64,000 nucleotides of DNA from Nostoc punctiforme NIES-2108. GTDB lineage: Bacteria > Cyanobacteriota > Cyanobacteriia > Cyanobacteriales > Nostocaceae. The position numbers and the translations under genes are program-made. The notes below the pieces were generated by a model. The model saw only the letters and a list, made by a program, of their open reading frames with translations. It was not told the origin of the DNA and did no database searches. Below, one piece after another: positions 1 to 8,100 of this stretch (positions are counted from its first letter, which is position 1; each line of letters starts with the position of its first letter). The DNA is taken from assembly GCA_003326195.1 (NCBI GenBank), contig LXQE01000148.1:127718-191717 (forward strand). Direction: 5' to 3'.

Positions 1-440
1 GTGCTATCTCTGACTTACGTGAGTTGGTAAAAACATTTAACCTGCAAGCAGCAAAAATTCCCTATATATCTAACGTTACAGGAACTTGGATAACAGTAGC
101 AGAAGCTACAAGTCCCGATTATTGGGTTAAGCATCTTTGTCAACCTGTGTTGTTTGCTCAGGGTATGCAGGAGTTGTGGAAACAACAATATCCTATTTTG
201 TTGGAAGTAGGCCCTGGACAGACTCTAGGTAGCTTTGCTCTGCAATGTATAGAAAATAATCCAGCAGTTAGTCAAATTATCTTACCCTCTCTTAGATATT
301 CTTACGATAATAAACCAGACTTAGCATTCTTACTTAAAACATTAGGTAGGCTTTGGTTAACAGGAGTGCAAATAGATTGGGCGAAATTTTATGTTCATGA
401 GCATCGTCATTCCATTCCTTTACCCGCCTCTCTTTTTTAA
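1..440 (+). CDS. PKS or discrete acyltransferase, C-terminal fragment (5' end outside window)
   Basis: The reading frame is open from base 3, so the gene starts upstream of the window. The visible part is the C-terminal third of a polyketide synthase acyltransferase domain (malonyl-type fold). It has the SNVTGTWI strand, the YWVKHL stretch, the LLEVGPGQTLG motif and the start of the post-AT linker (RHSIPLP). In PKS1-3 of this window the linker continues as PTYPFERxRYW into KR and ACP, but here the protein stops at PLPASLF. I looked for a frameshift and found no PKS sequence in the other frames after the stop. The protein is therefore a KS-AT or a free-standing AT without its own ACP, or a truncated relic. 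The catalytic GHSxG is not in the window. It lies 52 bp upstream of the extender-unit genes, so it may act on the ACP-bound unit; that is inference. Confidence 0.8.
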   Translation, partial: AISDLRELVKTFNLQAAKIPYISNVTGTWITVAEATSPDYWVKHLCQPVLFAQGMQELWKQQYPILLEVGPGQTLGSFALQCIENNPAVSQIILPSLRYSYDNKPDLAFLLKTLGRLWLTGVQIDWAKFYVHEHRHSIPLPASLF

Positions 441-492
441 TGCAAAAACTACCTTAAATACAATAATATCCAAAGGGAGATGAGTCAAAGTT

Positions 493-1347
493 ATGAATAT
501 TCAAACAGTAGGTGTTGTTGGTGCAGGGGTAATGGGAATAGGGGTCGCACAAAACCTTGCTCAAACAGGTCATCAAGTAATACTCGTAGATATTTCGGAA
601 AATACCCTAGATAAAGCTAAACACGAAATCAGGAATAATATCCGCTTTCAGGGTTTTTTCAAAAAAACTGACAAAACAGAGACTCCAGATAGTATCCTCG
701 ACAAAATAGAGTTTTCTACAAACTATAAAATGTTAGAGAATTCAGATTTTGTAGTCGAAAATGTCACAGAAAAGTGGGATATTAAAAAAGAGGTATATCC
801 TTTACTAGATTCTATCTGTCCAGCAAATTGCCTATTCGCTGCTAACACATCAGCAATTCCCATTACCCAGATTGCTTCAGCTACTAAGCGTGCTGATAAA
901 GTTGTTGGTATCCACTTTATGAATCCTGTACCAATGAAGCCGATGGTAGAGATGATTCGTGGATATCATACCTCTGATATAACAATTGAGATAGCAAAAA
1001 AAATGCTAGCTCAGATGGGTAAAGAATGTATCATTGTTAATGATTCACCGGGTTTTGTTTCTAACAGGGTGTTGATGTTAACTATTAACGAGGCTATTTT
1101 TCTATTGCAAGACCAAGTTTCTACAGCAGAAGATATAGACAAAATCTTTAAAAGCTGTTTTGGTCACAAAATGGGGCCTTTAGAAACAGCAGATTTGATT
1201 GGTCTAGACACCATTTTATTTTCTATCGAAGTCTTATATGAAAGCTTTAACGATAGCAAATATAGACCATGCCCCTTACTCAAAAAAATGGTAAATGCCG
1301 GGTTACATGGTAGAAAAAGTGGTAAAGGATTTTACGCATATCAGTAA
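493..1347 (+). CDS. 3-hydroxyacyl-ACP dehydrogenase of methoxymalonyl/hydroxymalonyl-ACP pathway (FkbK-like)
   Basis: This is a 284-residue NAD-dependent 3-hydroxyacyl-CoA dehydrogenase family protein. The Rossmann motif GAGVMG is at residues 10-15, HFMNPVPMKP (catalytic His region) is near residue 140, and the C-terminal helical domain starts around SPGFVSNR. The length fits the family. Within the FkbG-K locus type this enzyme oxidises the glyceryl-S-ACP hydroxyl, a step towards hydroxymalonyl-ACP. The assignment to that pathway, rather than fatty-acid oxidation, rests on the neighbours: a discrete ACP, an acyl dehydrogenase and an FkbH protein follow within 3.7 kb. A GGGAG ribosome-binding site lies 13 bases before the ATG. 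An alternative ATG at 480 is out of frame. Confidence 0.85.
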   Translation: MNIQTVGVVGAGVMGIGVAQNLAQTGHQVILVDISENTLDKAKHEIRNNIRFQGFFKKTDKTETPDSILDKIEFSTNYKMLENSDFVVENVTEKWDIKKEVYPLLDSICPANCLFAANTSAIPITQIASATKRADKVVGIHFMNPVPMKPMVEMIRGYHTSDITIEIAKKMLAQMGKECIIVNDSPGFVSNRVLMLTINEAIFLLQDQVSTAEDIDKIFKSCFGHKMGPLETADLIGLDTILFSIEVLYESFNDSKYRPCPLLKKMVNAGLHGRKSGKGFYAYQ

Positions 1348-1366
1348 ATAGGAATAATCAAGACAA

Positions 1367-1615
1367 ATGAACGAAATTCAAGCTAAAATCAAAAACTTTC
1401 TGGCAAAATTTTTCGGTAATCATGATTTGCAACCAGATGAAGATATTTTTGCGCTCGGTTTTGTCAATTCTATGTTTGCCATGCAACTTGTTTTGTTTGT
1501 AGAGCAGGAATTTCAGATTACCATTGAAAACGATGATTTAGAGTTGGAAAATTTTCGCACAATCAACTCTATTGTCAATTTAATTGAACGTAAAACTACT
1601 ACTTTCGTACATTAA
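1367..1615 (+). CDS. Discrete acyl carrier protein for glyceryl/methoxymalonyl extender unit (FkbJ-like)
   Basis: This is an 82-residue acyl carrier protein. Ser35 in the sequence GFVNSMFAMQL is the expected phosphopantetheine attachment site. The GFVNS context, in place of the usual D-S-L, is characteristic of ACPs in methoxymalonyl-ACP loci (FkbJ family), as far as I recall that family. It would carry the glyceryl, hydroxymalonyl and methoxymalonyl intermediates made by the flanking enzymes and hand the finished extender unit to an AT. It starts 19 bases after the dehydrogenase gene and is probably co-transcribed with it. Confidence 0.88.
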   Translation: MNEIQAKIKNFLAKFFGNHDLQPDEDIFALGFVNSMFAMQLVLFVEQEFQITIENDDLELENFRTINSIVNLIERKTTTFVH

Positions 1616-1655
1616 TCAAATATAGGTTGCCATTTTATATGGCATAAATGATATT

Positions 1656-2837
1656 ATGAAACTAGAACTATCTACCCAACAGAAAAATGCTCAAGCTAAA
1701 TTTAGAGCTTTTGTTAATGAGGAAATATGTCCTAGTGCTGGGGAATGGGATAGAAAAGAATTTACTCCACCAGAACTAATTAAGAAAATCGCCGAACATG
1801 GTTTTCTCGGTGCCATATTACCCCAGGAATATGGTGGTAAAGGAATGGACATGATTACTTATGGTATTCTCAACGAGGAACTTGGACGGGGATGTTCTTC
1901 TGTGCGGAGTTTGCTCACAGTTCACAACATGGTTGCTTATGCTTTGTGTAAATGGGGTAATAAGTCTCAAAAAGAGTATTGGCTGCCCAAATTTGCATCT
2001 GGAGAAATCATAGCTGCTTTTGCACTAAGCGAACCTAATGTAGGTAGCGATGCCAAAAGTGTAGAAACCACAGCAATACTTGCAGGTGATGCTTATATAT
2101 TAAATGGGCAAAAGAAATGGATTACCTATGGACAAATAGCAGATGTATTTTTGGTCTTTGGTAAATGTGAGGGTAAACCCACTGCTTTTTTAGTTGAAAA
2201 AAATAGCCCAGGACTTTCAGTCAAAGCAATGTCTGGGATTTTAGGTGTTAGGGCTTCAATGTCAGCAGAATTACTGTTTAATAACTGTCACGTTTCTTTA
2301 GAAAATTTAGTAGGTAAATTAGGATTTGGATTTTCCTACATTGCATCTTCTGCGCTTGATCATGGTAGATATAGCGTAGCATCGGGTTGTGTAGGTATTG
2401 CTCAAGCTTGTTTAGAAGCTTGTATCAAGTATACAAATGAACGAAAACAGTTTGGTGTTTATCTGAAAGAACATCAATTAATCCGTCAAATGATTACTCA
2501 GATGATAACTAAAGTCAAAGCAGCAAGACTTTTATGTTATCAAGCTGGTTATCTCAAAGACATTAACGACCCCAACTCGATTATGGAAACTGCTATTGCC
2601 AAGTACTTTGCATCCACAGTAGCTACCAAAATAGCAAATGATGCCGTGCAAATTCATGGTGGCAATGGTTGTAGTAGTGAGTACCCAGTTGAAAGGTATT
2701 TACGAGATTCTAAAATAATGGAAATTATTGAAGGTAGTACTCAAATTCAAGAAATTACTATCGCGGAATCAGGTTATCAAGATTATCTTTTGTCAACTAT
2801 TTCTACGGGATTAGAAAAAAATATTGTTTTCAAATAA
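1656..2837 (+). CDS. Acyl-ACP dehydrogenase of methoxymalonyl-ACP pathway (FkbI-like)
   Basis: This 393-residue protein has full-length acyl-CoA dehydrogenase architecture: N-terminal helical domain, central beta domain (AFALSEPNVGSDA near residue 130; KKWITYG near 165) and C-terminal helical domain with the FAD/substrate motif IHGGNGCSSEYPVERYLRD. Glu359 in MEIIEGSTQIQE is in the usual catalytic-base position. In FkbI-type pathways the enzyme oxidises the ACP-bound C3 unit in concert with the FkbK-like protein. An ordinary acyl-CoA dehydrogenase is unlikely given the adjoining discrete ACP and FkbH gene. No unusual truncation is visible. Confidence 0.87.
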   Translation: MKLELSTQQKNAQAKFRAFVNEEICPSAGEWDRKEFTPPELIKKIAEHGFLGAILPQEYGGKGMDMITYGILNEELGRGCSSVRSLLTVHNMVAYALCKWGNKSQKEYWLPKFASGEIIAAFALSEPNVGSDAKSVETTAILAGDAYILNGQKKWITYGQIADVFLVFGKCEGKPTAFLVEKNSPGLSVKAMSGILGVRASMSAELLFNNCHVSLENLVGKLGFGFSYIASSALDHGRYSVASGCVGIAQACLEACIKYTNERKQFGVYLKEHQLIRQMITQMITKVKAARLLCYQAGYLKDINDPNSIMETAIAKYFASTVATKIANDAVQIHGGNGCSSEYPVERYLRDSKIMEIIEGSTQIQEITIAESGYQDYLLSTISTGLEKNIVFK

Positions 2838-2906
2838 TATTTTTATCATTAAATAAAAACAATTAGAATTCATGAAATAAGACAATTAGATTGTTGAGGA
2901 TTGTTT

Positions 2907-3863
2907 ATGAAAGTTAAAAATAGTAACTCGATTTTGAGGATTAAAAATCCTAATCAAGAAGAATTTGTAGAACTTTGGAAACAATATCAGCCTTTTCTGA
3001 TTGAAGGTGTTGCTGAATATTGGGATGCTTGTAGTAAGTGGTCTAATGATTATTTGATAAAACATTGCGGAAATAATCTGGTTGAGATACAAAACTTTAA
3101 AAAAGATTTTTTTGATGATTATAAAATATTTTCTTATGTTGGTGCTTATGTTGAAGACCGAAAAATAATTAAATACAATGAGTATGTAAAAGAGATACAA
3201 GAGAGAGTTAATGAAAATAAGAATGATTCTGATTTAGTAGGGTGTTATTTACCTAGTGCTTTTTTTGAAGATTCTTTCCCTGAAATTATTGGAGACGTAA
3301 TTTATCCAAAATACTTAAACAGGAAGCCATTAGTTAACTACTGGCATGGTTTCTCAAGTAAAAATTTTTCTTCAGCTAGTGCCCTTCATTTTGACGGAGT
3401 TCATAATATTTTTGTTCAAATTCGAGGTAGAAAAAAGATACTTTTATATCCTCCTTTAGATTATTTGTCATTTTATCCACCTCTTGAGGATAGTCGTGGT
3501 TTAGCAGCTTATAGTAAGGTAGATCCGAATCTCCCCAATTTGGAATTATTTCCGAAGTTTCCTTGGCAGGAAAAAATAGAAATTGTAATTCAACCAGGAG
3601 AAATGCTCTACATACCACCTTATTGGTGGCATCATGTAACAGCAATAGATGAAAATATATCATTGTCATTTTTTTACGATATTACAATTCAAGATTATTT
3701 CAAGCAAAAAAATATGTCGTCAGTTTTGTTTAACATCGCACCTCACTATCTATTTCATGCAATCTCCTCTCCAGACGCTCTACAGTCTTCTATAGCTATG
3801 ATCAAATCTTTTATCTTACCGGGTAGTTTCACAGAGAGCGCTAGAGACGAAAAACTTAAATAG
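2907..3863 (+). CDS. JmjC/cupin-type Fe(II)/2-oxoglutarate oxygenase
   Basis: This 318-residue protein has the cupin-like (JmjC, Cupin_8) fold. The iron-binding H-x-D is His161-x-Asp163 in SALHFDGVHN. The region IQIRGRKKILLYPP-like follows, and the distal histidine is in PPYWWHHVTA (His242/243). Such enzymes hydroxylate amino-acid side chains, often at the beta carbon, using Fe(II), O2 and 2-oxoglutarate. I chose the ATG at 2907 because GAGGA ends 7 bases before it; a TTG at 2901 would add only two residues. Position inside the extender-unit genes suggests either a peptidyl hydroxylase for an NRPS-bound residue or a role in extender-unit oxidation. Its substrate cannot be read from the sequence. 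The gene is markedly AT-rich. Confidence 0.8.
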   Translation: MKVKNSNSILRIKNPNQEEFVELWKQYQPFLIEGVAEYWDACSKWSNDYLIKHCGNNLVEIQNFKKDFFDDYKIFSYVGAYVEDRKIIKYNEYVKEIQERVNENKNDSDLVGCYLPSAFFEDSFPEIIGDVIYPKYLNRKPLVNYWHGFSSKNFSSASALHFDGVHNIFVQIRGRKKILLYPPLDYLSFYPPLEDSRGLAAYSKVDPNLPNLELFPKFPWQEKIEIVIQPGEMLYIPPYWWHHVTAIDENISLSFFYDITIQDYFKQKNMSSVLFNIAPHYLFHAISSPDALQSSIAMIKSFILPGSFTESARDEKLK

Positions 3864-4002
3864 CAAAAAAATAAATATTGAGATACATTTCGCACGGAAA
3901 TAAACTGAGCCTTTGATTTAGCTACGAGCTATTAGCCAAGAACCCATAGCTGATAGCTGACCCTCAAAGTATAAGTACACCTAACAGAGAGAGTTTAATA
4001 TT

Positions 4003-5073
4003 ATGATTATCACTGAAGAACAAGATGTAAATAGTAAAGAAAAAGATAAAAAAGTTATTAAATGTGTCGTTTGGGATTTAGATAATACTTTATGGCACGG
4101 AGTTTTGCTGGAAGATGAGAAAGTTGCTCTGCGAGAAAATATAGTAAATATTATTCAGACTTTAGATGGTCGTGGTATACTACAATCTATAGCTAGTAAG
4201 AACGAATCTGCTACAGCAATAGCTAAACTAGAAGAATTTGGTTTAAAAGAGTATTTTTTATATCCACAAATAAACTGGAACTCTAAAGCATCTTCTCTCA
4301 AAGAAATTGCTAGCTTACTTAATATTGGGATAGATGCGATCGCTTTTATTGATGATCAATTATTTGAGCTAGAAGAAGTAAAATTTTCCTGTCCACAAAT
4401 CCTCTGTATTAATGCTGATGAAATAGAGTACATTGTAGATATGCCAGTCATGAATCCTCGTTTTATTACAGAAGATTCAAAATTAAGAAGGCTAACGTAT
4501 CTTAATGATATAGAACGAAATAGTTTCGAGAAAGAATTTATTGGAACTCAAGAAGAATTTTTAGCTACACTCAATATGACTTTCGTTATCTCTTCTGCTC
4601 AAGAAGATGATTTACAAAGAGCCGAAGAATTAACAATAAGAACAAATCAATTAAATACAACTGGTTATACATACTCCTATGACGATCTAAATCAGTTTCG
4701 GCAATCTAATAAGCATAAAATATTGATTAGTAGTTTAGAAGATAAATATGGTAATTATGGAAAAATTGGGCTAGCTCTTGTGGAATGTGAAGAAGTTGTG
4801 TGGACTCTAAAACTTTTGCTGATGTCTTGTCGCGTCATGTCTAGAGGTGTCGGCACAATTATGCTAAATCATATTATGAAATTGGCTAAAAGCAATAATG
4901 TCCGTTTGCGGGCTGAGTTTATTTCAAATAATCGCAATCGTATGATGTACATATCTTATAAGTTTTCAGGCTTTCAGGAAGTTGATAAAAATGGAGATTT
5001 GCTGATTTTAGAAAATGATTTAAGGCGAATACAGCCTATCCCTGAATATGTGAATGTCAAAGTTATAAATTAA
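4003..5073 (+). CDS. FkbH-like HAD protein (glyceryl transfer/dephosphorylation onto ACP)
   Basis: This 356-residue HAD superfamily IIIC protein carries the nucleophile motif VVWDLDNTLW with Asp25 and Asp27, followed by SKNES (motif II/III region) and FIDDQ. The C-terminal half (YGKIGLALVE, LLMSCRVMSRG, RNRMMY) matches the FkbH type. FkbH-like proteins take 1,3-bisphosphoglycerate, dephosphorylate it and place a glyceryl group on an ACP. That is the first step of methoxymalonyl-ACP and hydroxymalonyl-ACP synthesis. With the genes at 493, 1367 and 1656 this gives steps H, J, I and K of the pathway. No FkbG-type O-methyltransferase is adjacent. Confidence 0.9.
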   Translation: MIITEEQDVNSKEKDKKVIKCVVWDLDNTLWHGVLLEDEKVALRENIVNIIQTLDGRGILQSIASKNESATAIAKLEEFGLKEYFLYPQINWNSKASSLKEIASLLNIGIDAIAFIDDQLFELEEVKFSCPQILCINADEIEYIVDMPVMNPRFITEDSKLRRLTYLNDIERNSFEKEFIGTQEEFLATLNMTFVISSAQEDDLQRAEELTIRTNQLNTTGYTYSYDDLNQFRQSNKHKILISSLEDKYGNYGKIGLALVECEEVVWTLKLLLMSCRVMSRGVGTIMLNHIMKLAKSNNVRLRAEFISNNRNRMMYISYKFSGFQEVDKNGDLLILENDLRRIQPIPEYVNVKVIN

Positions 5074-5112
5074 AAAATATTGCTATTTCTGGTAGTTTGA
5101 CAGGGGGAGATT

Positions 5113-8100
5113 ATGGACAAAAAAAAAGATGAAATTTCAAAACGACGGTCAAAGCTTTCACTCGTGCAGCAAGAGTTTCTCAAAAAGCGGTTACAAGGTG
5201 AAATTCGCTCTGACTTTCAATTAGAAGTTATTCCAAGACGTTCCCAAATAAGTCCTGCTCCCCTATCCTTTGCTCAACAACGCTTATGGTTTTTGGCCCA
5301 GTTAGAGCCAAACAGTCCTTTCTACAACATCCCTGGTGCTGTTCGTTTACAGGGACAATTGGATCTAGGAGCATTGCAACAAAGTTTCAACGAAATTATC
5401 AGTCGCCATGAAGCGTTGCGAAGCAATTTCCAAACAAGAGAAGGGCAAGCAATATCTGTCATTTCTGAAACGGTGCCCTTAATATTACCAATATTTGATA
5501 TTAGTGAGCTACCTTTAAATCAACAAGAAGCTGAAGTCAAACAACAGGCTTCTCAAGAAGCACAAAAACCTTTTGATCTCAACAGCGATTTGTTACTGAG
5601 AGCAAAGCTGTTGAGACTTAGTAAACAAGAACATATATTATTACTGACAATGCACCACATTGTCTCTGACGGTTGGTCGATAGGTGTTATGGTGCGCGAA
5701 TTAGCAACACTTTATCAAGCCTTCTGTAATGGAGAACCCTCGCCGTTACCTGCACTACCAATACAGTATGTAGACTTCGCGGTTTGGCAAAGACAATGGC
5801 TGCAAGGAGAAGTACTCGAAACTCAGATATCTTATTGGCTTAAGCACTTAGAGAATGCACCAAAAGTATTAGAGTTACCTACAGATCACCCAAGACCAGC
5901 AATTCAGACTTTCCGGGGTGCAACCTACTCATTTAAGTTATCAAAAGAATTATCCGCATCCCTAAATAAATTAAGTGAGCAACAGGGAAGTACTTTATTT
6001 ATGACTCTGTTAGCAGGTTTCCAAACACTGCTATGGCGTTATACGGGTAAGGAAGATATTGTGATCGGTTCACCGATCGCTAACCGCAACCGAACAGAAA
6101 TAGAAGGGTTAATTGGATTTTTTGTCAATACCTTGGTATTGAGAACTAGCCTGGCAGGAAATCCCAGCTTTGAAGAACTACTAAAAAGGGTGCGGGAAGT
6201 AGCGTTAGGAGCTTATGCACATCAGGATTTGCCTTTTGAGTTGTTAGTTGAGCAACTGCAACCACAGCGAGACTTAAGCTATACACCATTATTTCAAGTG
6301 ATGTTTGTGCTTCAGAATGCACCGATGTCTGCGTTAGAGTTGCCTGGTTTGACTTTAACTCCCTTAGAAAGCAATAGTGATAGTGCCAAGTTTGATTTAA
6401 CCCTACAAATGACAGAAACAGAGGAGGGACTAGTTGGAAGCTTAGAATACAATACTGATTTATTTGAAGAAAAGACGATACACCGAATGGCAGGTCATTT
6501 GCAAACCTTGCTTGAAGGAGTTGTTGCTAATCCACAGCAACATTTGTCGGAGTTACCACTGTTAATTGATTCTGAACGGCATCAATTGCTACGGGAGTGG
6601 AATAATACAGAAGTTGAGTATTCTCAACAGCTATGCATACATCAGTTATTTGAAGCGCAAGTAGAACGCACACCTGATTCTATAGCAGTAGTATTTGAAG
6701 ATGAACAGTTGACCTACTGTGAACTCAACACCAGAGCAAACCAACTAGCCCATTATTTGCAAGCTTTAGGAGTAAAACCAGAGGTGCTGGTGGGGATTTG
6801 TGTAGAGCGATCGCTCGATATGGTCATCGGACTATTAGCAATCCTCAAAGCGGGTGGTGCTTATGTACCGCTAGATCCGATGTACCCACCGGAACGTTTG
6901 GCCTTCATGCTAGAGAATGCCGACATATTCGTTTTGTTGACTCATAAACGGCTAGCAGAGCGGTTATCGAAGTACAAAGGGGATATGATTTGTTTCGACG
7001 CAGATTGCGAAACCATTGCCCAACAAAGCCGAGAAAATCAAGTCAGTGGTGTCACACCAGACAATTTAATGTATGTGATCTACACCTCTGGGTCAACAGG
7101 TAAACCCAAGGGTGCAGGAGTCTATCAGCGAAGCTTTGCAAACCTGATGAATTGGTTTGTGACGGAATTCGATTTTACCTGCAATGACCGTGTTTTACTG
7201 ATATCTTCTTTGAGTTTTGATTTGACGCAGAAGAATATTTATGCTCCTTTACTCGTGGGAGGTGAGTTGCACCTTTTATCATCTGGATGCTATGACGCTG
7301 CACAAATTGCTGAGTCCGTTTGTAACAAACAAGTGACGTGGCTCAACTGCACTCCGAGCGCCTTTTATCCATTGATAGATCAAGGTGATAAAAGCTTGTG
7401 TATGAAGAAGACGTTGAAGTATGTATTTTTGGGTGGTGAACCGATTTCAATCTCTAGGCTCAAGGTATGGCTCGACTCTGTTCCCTGCAAAACACAAATT
7501 GTCAACACCTACGGCCCCACCGAGTGTACAGATATCTGTGCCGCTTATCGGGTTGCTCAACCAGAACAATGGCTAGAAAAATTAGTACCGATTGGGAAGC
7601 CGATCTATAATGCCAAAGTATACATATTAGATGAAAAGCTCAAGCCTTTGCCGGTGGGTATGGTCGGCGAACTATATGTTGGTGGTGAAGGAGTCGGACG
7701 AGGCTATATCAATAATATTGATCTGACTTTAGCTAAGTTTGTTTCCGATCCTTTCAGCAACAAGCCGGGCGCACGCCTATACAAGAGCGGGGATCTGGCT
7801 CGTTATTTAGCAGATGGTAATATCGAGTACCTTGGACGTATCGATCACCAAGTAAAAATACGCGGTTTTCGCATTGAACTCGGCGAGATTGAAGTAGCCA
7901 TCAACCAATACCCAGCAGTAAAAGAAACTGTAGTTGTAGTTAGCGAAGAATCGGTAAATTCTAAACGTCTAGTCGCCTATGTAGTTCCTCAAAAAGAGCA
8001 AACACTGGCAATTCCTGAACTACGTAGCTTCTTAGAGTCAAAGTTGCCACCCTACATGGTACCATCTGCTTTTGTCAGCCTAGAAGCGTTACCATTAACA

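Noticed and set aside
2901..2907. TTG start for the JmjC gene
   Set aside because: ATG 2907 has a GAGGA site at proper spacing.
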